NCBI GenBank assembly: GCA_031310005.1
Contig: CM062379.1
Span: 6,386,001 to 6,450,000, forward strand
Length of the DNA: 64,000 nucleotides
Source: Dactylellina haptotyla
Lineage: Eukaryota; Ascomycota; Orbiliomycetes; Orbiliales; Orbiliaceae
Direction: 5' to 3'
This document shows positions 37,994 to 48,349 of this stretch, piece after piece (position 1 is the first letter of the stretch; every line of letters starts with the position of its first letter). Both the position numbers and the translations under genes were made by a program. The notes under the pieces are model-generated. The model saw nothing but the letters and a program-made list of their open reading frames with translations, did not search any database and was not told the origin of the DNA.

Positions 37994-40705
37994 AGGAGGG
38001 GTAATGGGCTAGCTGGACAAATGAAACAAACACTCTCTTATCGTAGTTGATAACCGTTTATTGTGCAATTGGAAGACAAACGTTATAGAATGGATGGCTT
38101 GAAGCTTGATCTTGGGCAAACTGTGACAGAATTCTAATTATGCGCCCTTGGCTTTTTTTTGAAGCATTAACCTGTGGGTGGAAGCTTTTTGTGCAAGAAA
38201 ATTATGATACCTCTCGCCACACAGAATAGGGCCAGCTTGAGCTCCTTGATCAGGTGGCACGGTTGAGGATTTTCGAAATTCCTAAAATCACCACGATAAT
38301 ACTTTCAAACCTGAAATATTCGGGTGGACCAGTATCTATATATAAATGAAATGCGTATCCGGTACCACCTTCCTCTAAGACAGATTGATACCCGATTTTA
38401 GTACCCGAGATACCGAGTATCCTAACTAAAAGCCCATCGAAATTTGGATTTCCAACGGCGCAGTGACCACGTTTTATCATGACGACACCTTGGCACGAAG
38501 GAAGAGTTAGCGGGATAGCCCTTTTGGGTGTGGTGGTCAGTGTTACGGGGTTGTTTTGCCAAGGGTTTGGAGTGCGACAGAACCAATGAAAGGGTGGTCC
38601 AGAATTCCCATCCTGGAGCTGCTACGCGAAACGCCGCAGCAGGGGCTGTGTTGTTCTAACTGAATGAAGGCGGCCCCGGCTGGCCTCAGGGTTTTTGACA
38701 GGCACGAAATGAGAGATGAGACGGGGGTTGTTTCTACAATCCGTAAATTATGCGACGAAATTATTATTTTGTTGACGGCGAAAAGGGTTACAAACACTGG
38801 AGAGCGCTGGAACGAGATGTTTCTTCCTCTCGCGAGCAAAACCCTCGCTCTGAGGGAAACGAGAAACATTTTTATTGCTGCAGGAAACATTGGCATCTAA
38901 TAACAAATGGATGTTATGTAATTGGTGATCTTGGAGGCTATTTCGTTTGGCATACTGCATGTGATTGTGATCATCCGTTTAGTTTATGCTTCTGTTGCCG
39001 CCTGGGCAGAAACGCTTTGAGCATATCGCTGGCATGGCGCGGTGGCATGGCGGTAGCATGGCACGGAGTTGATAAGTTGAGAGTAGCATGATGATGGCCT
39101 TGGCCCCGGGACCAGCTGTAGCAATAATGTCGACATGCATCTTACATGTCATCATCGATTCGTCTGCGTCGGTTTTAGACGTATCGGCACGTGTATATCC
39201 GTAGACGGGGATCATGAGTCTCGGAATTCGTAAAAGATAAAGGCGTCGGATTTTACCAACCATGGGAGCGTATCGTACGACTTTTAGACCACTGCTTGCC
39301 TCCTGGCAATGGGAAAGGACGACTGGAAACACGAGTGTAGGAGAAGAGAGAAACCTCAGACGATTCAGTCCGCGAGTCAACGGCCCAGGGCCTTTGCACG
39401 GTTAGGGCAGCCAGTTCTCCACTCGGGAGGTGTTATCCGAACAAGGGCAACGGACAGCTTGCATGGGTTACCTCGTCACCCTAAACATTGCCCAGACACA
39501 GCTCCGACACAGCTTAAAACATTCAACACCACAGACATAGTACGGTGGAGTGGGCGACCTTCCCACACCAAGAATCCGACCAGTGCCTCCCGGTGACGGC
39601 AGCCTTTAACTCATTTTAATAAGGGCTTAACTGGTTTTCTCCTCAATTGGGAGGTATCGTACGATTGTGTTTCTACCTTGGCTCTAGTAAAAAGACAAGG
39701 CCGACGCAAGCTGCTTCAAAACTACCCAGGTTAGGTCTCGGGCTTGGCGTTAGTGCACCCCAGGGCCCCTCGCCCGTCACCTCCTACCCAAACTCGGCCG
39801 TTTACTACGCAGTCTGCAGCAGCTAGAGTATCAAGCTTTGGAGGAAATTGTCACTGATTCCCACCAATTTTCGTCTAATCTTTCCGGTGCAGGTAACAAA
39901 TTCTATAGTTCCGTGGAATATTGGCAGGGTGTGCCAAGCAGCTCCTAGGCCGAAACCTGCCATAAACGATATATCAAGAATGTCACTCCCACACACCCGA
40001 CCAGAAACTTCCTTCCTTTCTCTTCTCTCGTCGTCTTTATTTTCACTTCTCGTCCCTGGGGATCTGGATCATCGGTTGGGCTAGTTACCAACGGTCTTTT
40101 TTTCTTTCACTTCTCTTTGAATTCTTTTTTTGGGACGCTGCGCGTTCAGTTTCTCTCTTTCGGTTCTTCGACTTTCCCTTTTGATACAAAGCTTATAATT
40201 ACTATTTTCAATCACAACGACCACCTTGTATTAATTTTAACCGCCTTACCGACGAACCGACGATACACAACTAAAAGTACACTTGCTGAGCAAGTAGATT
40301 CGAAGATCCCCCAGAACTGGTTTTCGGCTGGTCTTGTCCATTCCTTTTCTTGTCTTATCCGAAATATCGATCGCATATGCATAATATCCTCGACTAGCTT
40401 GGCCCAAGACTGTTTATCATTTCCCAAATTTTCGCAAGCGGTCTTATAACAACATATCGAAATATATTATATTAATTTTAACGAAAGAAAGGTCAAGCGA
40501 TACATATATATAACTTGACGGAAGGTTTCCCGTGTGTGTGTCTTCTTGCAGTCTTATTACAATAATAGAGAAAGGGAGGAGGGAATATTCGACTTTTTAT
40601 TTCTCCGACGGCCGACTTTTTCTCTCTCTCGTTCCAACAACTATTGGGATATTTTGGTAGCAGCAGTGTGAATTCGCTGCTGCGACGATCAGGACAGTCG
40701 CCAAG
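37994..40705. other. Intergenic region upstream of the tetraspanin
   Basis: About 2.7 kb with no supported gene. Open frames at 38543-38900 and 39309-39596 lack domains. A patch of GGCATGG repeats lies at 39030-39065. The last 700 bp are T- and pyrimidine-rich with a TATATATAAC motif near 40505, probably the tetraspanin promoter and leader. Confidence 0.5.
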
Positions 40706-41512
40706 ATGAATAAATTAATCGGTTTCTTTCTTTTCTTCGACATTTTGCACTTGGGGAGTGCGATAGGTCTCATCGTCGCCGGGTTCATCTTTATGCAACA
40801 TATGGAAAAACTGCCGCTGAATGTTGAGAACGCCCCACAAGTTATCCTGCTTTACTATCTGCCTTGCGTTCGTAAGTATTTTGAATCAACATGTATTTTC
40901 GTATGTGATTGTTCAAAAAGCTAATCCGGTGTACAGCAATCTTTGTCAATGGTATTATCAGCGCAGTCACATTCCTGTTCTCGCTCCCCGCGCTGCTGTT
41001 GCCACAGTCAGTCTTCTGGTTGAGGTTGCACGGATGGCTATTGGTCATCTGTGCTATTTACTCGTTGGTCCTCGGTCTTATGATCTGGGTCGACACCCTC
41101 ACCGAGAGAGCGCAGATGTTCGAGGCCTGGACCGATGTTGGCCCGACTGTTCAGACACTTCTCCAAGAAAGAGTAAGTTGTTATCTCGATATAACAGAAT
41201 CCGAATATATATATTCTAACATGATTTTACAACCAATAGTTCAAGTGCTGTGGTTACCTTTCCGCCATGGAACCACTTTTCGTCACCGACGCAACGTGCC
41301 CGAACGCTTTGGCTGCGTCTCAGACCAGACCCTGCGTCGGTCCCTTCACCAACTACCAGGATTGGTTTTTCAACACCACTTTTACAATTCTCTTCGGCAT
41401 CGTCGGTTTGGACTTTGTTATGCTTTGCATGACCGCCATGGTTGTCAAGCAGAGGAACGAAATCAGACGCTACAGAAAACTCGACGAGAAGAAGGGATTG
41501 GGCGCAATTTAA
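40706..41512 (+). CDS. Fungal tetraspanin
   Basis: Four-span plasma-membrane protein of 224 residues, three exons (40706-40871, 40937-41172, 41240-41512). TM1 lies near residues 4-30 (LIGFFLFFDILHLGSAIGLI). TM2 (IISAVTFLFSLPALLL) and TM3 (LHGWLLVICAIYSLVLGLMI) are separated by a short loop. The large extracellular loop starts with ERFKCCGY, the tetraspanin CCG motif. It contains further cysteines (DATCPNALA, TRPCVGPF). TM4 is TILFGIVGLDFVMLCMTAMV. Loop spacing and VTDATCPN resemble the Pls1/Tsp3 group, which in plant pathogens includes factors for host penetration; which member this is cannot be decided here. Confidence 0.9.
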
Positions 41513-42650
41513 AACGAAACCACTGGCGAGGGCGGTGTTAAAGGGACAGCGGGTTTGGAATGATATATATATTCAGGGCGGATTCGGACTGTCAAAATAT
41601 TGATTGGTATATAGATTTTTATGTTGGGACACCCACGGGTTTGAGGGGTGTGGGGATGGGTTGTATATGCTTTTGAGAACAAAAAAAGGGTATCTATCGG
41701 TTTTTCTGTACAGCAAATGGAGCAATATTTTTTTACGGGATTGGGCGAGTTTCGGCGTTTCTTGAGGATTTATCTCGTTTTCCCAGGCACCAAGCAATGT
41801 AAGATCAGCAGCGACTACCAAGCCTTCTGAATTCGGGCTGCTTGAGTAGATTCTTCCTAAGATTCGGTTTCATTTGTTACCCAATTTTTTTTTTCTTTCA
41901 AGGAATCCTCTTTTTTTCGCCATTATTATCTTCTCCTTCGCTTTTCCTTTGTCAAATTTGTTCATTTTACGTTCCCAGGGATTCACTATGTATGATACCC
42001 TTGGGTATACCGGAGTATAGGGGTGAGCGGTTCTGCAGTCTGTAGAATAGAAAGACAGATAGATAGAGAGAAAAATTAGGTTATCTCGGATCAAGCCGAT
42101 CTGTTCTCTTCCATTATCGTGATATCATACGGGCACCACTAACACTCCCTTGCCGTCGTCCGTCCAGTCTACCCGTCGGGCTAACCGCGTTGTGTGATAT
42201 CTTGTCGATTGGCCGCGTTGTGTCGCCGGATGGAGCAGGTTGCTTTGAAATCCACTTGCACCCGTCGAAATGCAGCAAGCGCAGGCCAGCCAGCCGATAT
42301 CGTATATAAACCGCCTGCGGACCTCGGGAGGAGCGGGCTCCAGTCGGTGTCGATAGCTTCGTCCAAGGTAACCACAGCTAACTATCCCTCCGCGAACTGC
42401 AGTCGCATGCAGGCACGGGCAACCGTTACCAGGAATCGTTCACACGAGCCGCTGTAGTCTACGCTGTGGCCATCTGCAGATACCTGCCCCTCCCCCGCCA
42501 TAACCACAACCACGGAGATCAAAGCTAAACGCACGTCCCCACCGGGATTGCTGCCGATATCCGACGACGGCGCCGTGTGATAGATATCGTATCATAGCGT
42601 ATCGATTGACACTGGTACATAATTGAGGGAAGAAAGAAAAAGAAAAAGAG
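41513..42650. other. Intergenic region between tetraspanin and glutathione synthetase
   Basis: About 1.1 kb. T-rich tracts (41885-41900) follow the tetraspanin. Closer to the next gene are repeated GATATC/CGTAT motifs (42280-42310, 42550-42605) and an AAGAAAG-rich stretch just before the start codon. No gene is supported. Confidence 0.5.
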
Positions 42651-44210
42651 ATGGCTGAACAAGCATACCCGCCTCATCTCACCGCGGAACAGCTCTCCTA
42701 CCTGGTCACCTCGTTCACGGACTATTCCCTTTCTCACGGGCTGGTGGTCCGGCCTGTCCCCAGCTTTGTCGCCCAAAACCCCAACAATGCCATAGCCACA
42801 ACCGCACCGGTGACCCTCTGGCCCTCACCGTTTCCCAAAAGCCTCTTCACCGAAGCCCGCGCCATCCAAACCGCCTGCAACCTTCTCTACGCCCGCGTGG
42901 CGAGCGACGAATCATGGCTGGGCGAACTCACAACCGAACTCTCCAAAGTCGACGACTTTATCGCCAGTCTCTGGGCCATCCACACCCGCATCAAAGCTGA
43001 GAGCGGGTACAGACATAAATACTCCCTGGGCCTGTTCAGGTCCGACTACATGGTCCACACAGAAGATGACAAGCCCGTAGGAATCCGCCAAGTGGAGTTC
43101 AACACTATCGCGAGCTCGTTCGGCACGTTATCCTCAAAAGTGTCCGATCTGCATCGCTTCCTCTGGCGCAGCGGAGCCTACCCGCCGACTAACCTCATAA
43201 ACGACATCTCCCTTCCTCGTAACGAAGCTCTCGAAAGACTAGCGGAAGGGTTAGCGAAGGCGCACGAAGTATACATGCAAGATGTAGCGCCTGAGAAGAA
43301 ATATAAACTCGAGACCTCGCAAACCGCGGGTCCGACGGAGTCGTTCGGGATAATGTTCATCGTGCAGGAAGGGGAGCGGAATGCGTTTGATCAACGGTGG
43401 TTGGAGTATCACATTACCGAGAAGTATGGGATCCGGGTATTCAGGATATCATTACCAGAGATTAGAAAGTACACGCACCACGTCCGGCCGAATTACGAGT
43501 TATTGTTCGTTCCGCCGCACGCGCTGAGCAGTCAGAAGCAGGAGGTGTTTGAAATCTCTGTGGTGTACTTTAGAGCTGGGTACGGACCGGATGATTACCC
43601 TACGCAGGAGGAGTGGAATACACGGTACTTCCTGGAGGAGTCGAGGGCGATCAAATGTCCGACGGTACTGACTCAACTGGCCGGGTCGAAAAAGGTCCAG
43701 CAGGTGTTGGCGGGTAAGGCGAATCTGGAGAAGTTCATCACGGATGAACAGACAAAGGAGCGGGTATTCGACACCTTTGCTGCTATTTATCCTATGGATA
43801 CCTCTGAGGACGGTCTGAAAGCTAGGGTACTAGCTTTCGAAGAGCCTCACAGATTCGTACTGAAGCCGCAGAGAGAGGGCGGCGGCAACAATATTTACAA
43901 GGAGAAGATCCCCGAGTTCTTAGAAAGCATAGACGAGAAAACCTGGCAAGGCTATATTCTAATGGAGTTGATACATCCACCAGAGGTTGAGAATATTGTG
44001 ATGAGGAATGGGCAAATGATGCAGGGCAAGGTCGTGGGCGAATTGGGTGTTTATGGAACCGTCATTTGGAAAGATGGTGGCGACCAAGGCGTTGAGGCGG
44101 TGTATAACGAGGAAGCTGGCGTCTTATTAAGAACAAAAGGAAGTTCAAGTGAAGAGGGAGGAGTGGCTGCCGGGTTCGGCTGTATAGATAGTTGTGTGCT
44201 AGTTGGTTAG
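42651..44210 (+). CDS. GSH2: Glutathione synthetase
   Basis: ATP-dependent ligase joining gamma-glutamylcysteine and glycine, the last step of glutathione synthesis; cytosolic homodimer in characterised eukaryotes. Single exon, 519 residues, close to the usual length of about 490. Blocks seen are LGLFRSDYMVH, the substrate-contact QVEFNTIASSFGTLS, FIVQEGERNAFDQRWLEY, YFRAGYGPDDYPTQEEW, and TVLTQLAGSKKVQQVLA. The ATP-grasp and glycine-rich region is FVLKPQREGGGNNIYKE, and the C-terminal block is EEGGVAAGFGCIDSCVLVG. The final VAAGFG loop supports a full-length enzyme. It converges with CWC25 at the 3' side (231 bp apart). Confidence 0.97.
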   Translation: MAEQAYPPHLTAEQLSYLVTSFTDYSLSHGLVVRPVPSFVAQNPNNAIATTAPVTLWPSPFPKSLFTEARAIQTACNLLYARVASDESWLGELTTELSKVDDFIASLWAIHTRIKAESGYRHKYSLGLFRSDYMVHTEDDKPVGIRQVEFNTIASSFGTLSSKVSDLHRFLWRSGAYPPTNLINDISLPRNEALERLAEGLAKAHEVYMQDVAPEKKYKLETSQTAGPTESFGIMFIVQEGERNAFDQRWLEYHITEKYGIRVFRISLPEIRKYTHHVRPNYELLFVPPHALSSQKQEVFEISVVYFRAGYGPDDYPTQEEWNTRYFLEESRAIKCPTVLTQLAGSKKVQQVLAGKANLEKFITDEQTKERVFDTFAAIYPMDTSEDGLKARVLAFEEPHRFVLKPQREGGGNNIYKEKIPEFLESIDEKTWQGYILMELIHPPEVENIVMRNGQMMQGKVVGELGVYGTVIWKDGGDQGVEAVYNEEAGVLLRTKGSSSEEGGVAAGFGCIDSCVLVG

Positions 44211-44441
44211 CGTTTAATATAGAGCTTCAGAGTTGTAAATAGCATTTGTGGTCATGCAATTGATCTTAAGTTCATTAATTTTAAAACAAAATAATATACA
44301 AAGTGTAGCATGCACTTCCAATAACGAATAATATCAAGCCAATCTCCATTCTGGGCGGCCTCCTATCCCGTAACTCCAGAAAACTCCATAAACCCTAAAA
44401 CTATAGTTCCAAAATAATGCTTGCGATTGGTGCTACATAAA

Positions 44442-45752
44442 TCAATCGTCTCCACCAACACGGACAAAGTTCCTGCTTCCCTTCCCCCTTCTGACGCGTT
44501 CCGCGAGATCTAAGTCCCCGGCGCTCTTATTCAAATTGGTTATGAACGTTCCCTTTCCACCCCATTTAGCGTTGTTGCGTCTAGCGGAGTCGTCTTGCTC
44601 TCTTTCTTGTCGGTCACGCTCTGCGAGGGCTGCGAGACGGCGAGTCCGAGCGTCATCGAGATCTGTAGCATCAGCTTGCATAGCCGCAAGCTTAGCGGCT
44701 TTGTCGTCGTCCGCTTGTGATTTATTTGGCGGCGGCGATCGATTTCCATTACGTCTATCGTGTCGCCGAGGCGAACGACGATCATTATTGCGGCTGGCGT
44801 AGGAGGGCGGTGATCGCTCTCGTCGTTTGTATGGTGAGCCGGATAGCGATGTTGGGCGTGAATGATGGATTGGTGAGCGGCTTCTGGAGCGGTCTTTTTC
44901 TTCACGGGACCGCTTTGGGGAGTCGGATCGTTTCTCATCCCTGGAGGGCCGTGGTGAGCGCGACCTTGATCTTTTCTCGTCACGTCTACGGGGTGAACGG
45001 GAGCGGGATCTGGAGCCGTGTCGGCGGCGTCGGCTTCTATGTCGGTCTTCGTCGTCACGGTCTCGGTGGGATCGGTGGTGTCTTCGTTCGCGGCTCCTGT
45101 CCCTGTGGCTGTCCCTGTGACTGTCCCTGTGACTGTCCCTATGGCTATCTCGATGGCGGTGTCTGTCGTCGTCATGCCTTGAAGATCTGTGTTTTCTATC
45201 TCGATCCCGCTCTTTTCCTTTGTCTTTCTTGTCCTCGATACCCGATTCCTTGAGCATCATGCGGCGTCTTGTTGGGTCGTTCATCATGGCCTCTAGCGCA
45301 GCCTGTTCTCTCTTTTTGATAGCAAGCATCGGATCTTCACGAATCTTGTTGGCCGTATCCCTAAGGCTGTTTGCATTCTGAATTGCCATAAAACTCCCTT
45401 CGCTGGCATCCTTCTTCAATGCCGATGTCTCCTCTTCCTCCTTCGACTTGAGAATTTGATCCACTCTCCTCTTTCCGAGTAGGTATCCTTCAAGTTCTTC
45501 GCTGACGGGGCCGTTCTCTCCGGAGGATGGACCAGCGTACATCCAATCGACGCGGTCTCGGCGTTTCTTGCCGCCAGCGGATTCCTGGATCTCCTGGAGA
45601 TCTTGCAGTTGTCGTTCTTCGGCGCGTTCCTTCCGCATCTGCTCGATGAGCTTGCGCTCCTTGAGCGCCTTCATCTCTTCCTCCCATACTCGTTTCTGAT
45701 TCTTGAGCAAGTTGGGATGCCATGACTTTTTGAGATTGAGATCGCCACCCAT
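44442..45752 (-). CDS. CWC25: Pre-mRNA splicing factor CWC25
   Basis: Spliceosome component that acts at the first catalytic step after Prp2. Single exon, 436 residues. The conserved N-terminus [19 protein letters not shown] is the family CIR_N-type signature, followed by [14 protein letters not shown] and [11 protein letters not shown]-like sequence ([14 protein letters not shown]). The remainder is a long Arg/Ser/His/Asp-rich tail with five HRDS/HRDR-type units encoded by a 12-bp tandem repeat, and blocks of [10 protein letters not shown]-like tails are common in filamentous fungi but short in yeast. Divergent from the mitochondrial uL6 gene. Confidence 0.93.
   Translation of the reverse strand: MGGDLNLKKSWHPNLLKNQKRVWEEEMKALKERKLIEQMRKERAEERQLQDLQEIQESAGGKKRRDRVDWMYAGPSSGENGPVSEELEGYLLGKRRVDQILKSKEEEETSALKKDASEGSFMAIQNANSLRDTANKIREDPMLAIKKREQAALEAMMNDPTRRRMMLKESGIEDKKDKGKERDRDRKHRSSRHDDDRHRHRDSHRDSHRDSHRDSHRDRSRERRHHRSHRDRDDEDRHRSRRRRHGSRSRSRSPRRRDEKRSRSRSPRPSRDEKRSDSPKRSREEKDRSRSRSPIHHSRPTSLSGSPYKRRERSPPSYASRNNDRRSPRRHDRRNGNRSPPPNKSQADDDKAAKLAAMQADATDLDDARTRRLAALAERDRQEREQDDSARRNNAKWGGKGTFITNLNKSAGDLDLAERVRRGKGSRNFVRVGGDD
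45103..45150 (-). repeat. 12-bp coding tandem repeat in CWC25
   Basis: About four copies of a 12-bp unit (TCCCTGTGACTG on the plus strand, with variants) encode repeated His-Arg-Asp-Ser in the RS-like tail. The unit is a multiple of three, so copy-number change would not alter the frame. Confidence 0.8.
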
Positions 45753-46196
45753 GGTTGGTCGTGTGGGACGTTAAGCACGCCGGGGCTAGTATGGGGATCG
45801 AGGTATCGGTATCGGTAGACGGTAGGATATCTGAATGGAATCGCCTACGGCTAGCTAGGAGGGGCGTGTAAAGAGAGGGTGAATGCAGATGGTGGCGATG
45901 GTTGTTGGTTGTTGATGGATGAAGGACAAAGAAGAGGCGAGTCACCAAGGATATGTTGAAGAGCCCAGCCAACACCTTCCCAAAGAGGTAACTACATTAT
46001 ATTTCCCAATCAGGCAATTTGTATGTTAGCGTTTTTCAACCTCAAGACAAACGTCGGCGCTCAAATTCAACCTTCCTCCAAGCCACCTCGACGGTCCAAT
46101 TGCCCCGACAATCCCGTCGCCAGAACTAAGGATTCAACTGAATATGACATCGAGATAGCCCCGTAATCCTTCAATCGACTACTCTCGACTGGTAAC
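45753..46196. promoter_or_regulatory. Shared divergent promoter CWC25 / mitochondrial uL6
   Basis: These 444 bp lie between two divergent starts. Repeated CGATACCG/GGTATCGGTATCGG motifs occur at about 45795-45820 on the CWC25 side. No TATA box was found. Confidence 0.5.
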
Positions 46197-46940
46197 ATGT
46201 CGACATCCGCACTGAGATATCGCCTCGCGCGGGCCGCCTTCGACACACCTACGTCTTCGATATGCCACCGATGCCTCTCCAGAAGAACGTTCTCAACATC
46301 ACCCTCCACCTCCTCCAAAATCGGTAGCTCTCCGCTTGTAATTCCGCCCGGCGTGAAGCTAAGCATCTACTCCCCACCGCCTCCGAAACATTTCACTCGA
46401 GTCCTCCCCGAACGAACAGTGACAGTCGAAGGACCGCTCGGCCAGGTCACGATCCCCATCCCCCACTTCCTCAATATCAACCAAACCGCTCCACCCGAAG
46501 GCAGCGATATTCAATCTTCAAAGGCATCAGTCAGTGTCAAAGACTCGAAAGTTCGACAACAGCGTAAGATGTGGGGCACAGTCCGCGCTCTACTCGCGAA
46601 CAACATCCTAGGAGTAACGGAAGGTCACGCCGCCTTGGTCCGTTTCGTCGGTGTCGGTTACCGTGCGATTATTCAGGACGGTGGCGGGAGGTTCAACAAG
46701 GGAAAGAAAGTGGTGAATCTCAAATTGGGTTATTCGCATCCCGTGCTTCTACCTGTTCCGGAGGGCGTGACCGCTTCGGCACCGGTGCCGACAAGGTTGC
46801 TGATAGAGGGTATCAATAAGGAGTCGGTGAATTCGTTTGCTGCCGAAATCAGACGGTGGAGAGTTCCAGAGCCGTATAAGGGCAAGGGTCTGTTTGTTAA
46901 TGATGAGACTATTAAGATGAAGGCCAAGAAGATCAAATAG
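46197..46940 (+). CDS. MRPL6: Mitochondrial large-subunit ribosomal protein uL6m
   Basis: Component of the mitochondrial 54S ribosomal subunit. Single exon, 247 residues. An Arg/Ser-rich presequence (ALRYRLARAAFDTPTS) precedes two L6 alpha-beta domains. The first has LVIPPGVKLSIY and RTVTVEGPLGQVTIPIP. The second has RKMWGTVRALLANNILGVTEG, VRFVGVGYRAIIQDGG and LKLGYSHPVLLPVPEGV. The C-terminal EIRRWRVPEPYKGKGLF and final KMKAKKIK match yeast MRPL6. Longer than bacterial L6 (about 177 aa) because of the presequence. Confidence 0.94.
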   Translation: MSTSALRYRLARAAFDTPTSSICHRCLSRRTFSTSPSTSSKIGSSPLVIPPGVKLSIYSPPPPKHFTRVLPERTVTVEGPLGQVTIPIPHFLNINQTAPPEGSDIQSSKASVSVKDSKVRQQRKMWGTVRALLANNILGVTEGHAALVRFVGVGYRAIIQDGGGRFNKGKKVVNLKLGYSHPVLLPVPEGVTASAPVPTRLLIEGINKESVNSFAAEIRRWRVPEPYKGKGLFVNDETIKMKAKKIK

Positions 46941-47123
46941 ATGGGCTCTTTATTGGTTGGTGTGTGTATATACGGATGGACGATTATGTATTATACTATT
47001 ATTATTCTCTCACTCGAGTTCTCTGTATATACCAAATTTTTGCAGAAGGACTTGACCTATATGTCTCTGTGAAACTTTAGTTGTAATTTGGTCTCGAATT
47101 TCATCGACTAGAATGCAAACTAT

Positions 47124-48349
47124 TTACAAAGAGCTCCTCGTCCATTTCCCATAAGCTTCAATGGCAATGGGCTTGATGACCTTCATCACATCATCGGCAA
47201 TACTGATCGGTGCGCTGATAAATCCTTTGTTGTTCTTAAATGTTCTGCCTGTAGTGAAATCCACTGGCTCGCCGTACATATCAACCACAACGCCGCCGGA
47301 TTCTTGCACGATAATACTTCCCGCTGCGTGATCCCATAGCTTCTCCTCATAGTCAAGCTTGACAGGCAATCTGAGGTATACCTCTCCCTGGCCCATCGAA
47401 ATAGCAACATACTTTGCCTGGGAGTCCATTCGTACAGATGGCTTTGAGATTCCCAGCTCAGCTGCGATCTTTGCCTGCACATCGTGAGACGAATGTCCAG
47501 CTTCAACGCCTTCGCAGAAGCTGGCTTCGGTCGTGCTGGAAACCTGGTTCATCCAAAGTTTCTTTGGACTCGTTACAGCTTCCAAATCTGCGGACAATTG
47601 TTTCTATCCACCCCAAAACGTTAGTACTGTCTTTCTCACAGCTAATAAGGTAATATAAAATACTCACCACAACAGCGCCCTGCCCTCTCACCGCGCTCAC
47701 AACCACTCCTTCCTCCCCACCCTCCTCTGCCGATAAATGTGGACACCCCACCACACCAACCTGAACCACTCCGTCGACGAGTAATCCTAACGCAATAGCA
47801 TACTGTCCACCCCGAAGGTACCCTTTCGTCCCGTCAATAGGATCCAACGCCCAAACCCTTCCCTTCGCACTATTATCGTGAATACCCAAATCAATGTAGT
47901 CCATCATATCCTTCTCGCTCTTCACTGTCCCCAGTTCCGCGGATTCGCCGGATCCCCGGGCACCAGAATTCAGAGCATCGGTGATCGCTTTAAACACCAT
48001 ACCAGACAATTCAGGATTCGAGCGGAGGTCGCTGGCATCTTCCTCGCCGACGATTTTGTCGTCCGGGAAGGAGGCGTGCAGTGCGGCGAGGACGAGGGCT
48101 TGTGCGCCAAAGTCGGCCACTATTTCAAAAAATATCCAGCACATCGAATTAGCACAACTTCTAGATTTCCACGGATAGCACAATAACAGAATAGGAGGGA
48201 AACATACGAGTGACTGGGCTCTTATCATCTTTCGTCAAGGTGCCCTTAATTTTCGAGGTATAGACGGCCTCAGTAAGAATCGCGGCCCGCTGGACAGCCA
48301 GCTCGGCTATGCGTCGCTCGCGTGCGTACGGCAGACTGTCGGTGGCCAT
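47124..48349 (-). CDS. MET22: 3'(2'),5'-bisphosphate nucleotidase
   Basis: Lithium- and sodium-sensitive phosphatase (HAL2 type) removing PAP made during sulfate assimilation. Three exons (48208-48349, 47668-48119, 47124-47603) give 357 residues from MATDSLPYAR. Metal and substrate motifs of the inositol monophosphatase superfamily are intact: DDKSPVTLADFGAQAL, VGEEDAS, DPIDGTKGYLRGGQYAI and WDHAAGSIIVQESGG. The start at 48349 is chosen by comparison with cytosolic homologs. The same frame stays open upstream to an ATG at 48601 and would add 84 residues with one hydrophobic segment (see findings). Converges with MRPL6. Confidence 0.94.

Noticed and set aside
38543-38900. Overlapping open frames on both strands
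   Set aside because: Mirror-image frames with no domain; probably intergenic.
45103-45150. CRISPR-like short repeats
   Set aside because: Contiguous coding repeat without spacers, in a eukaryotic splicing-factor gene.
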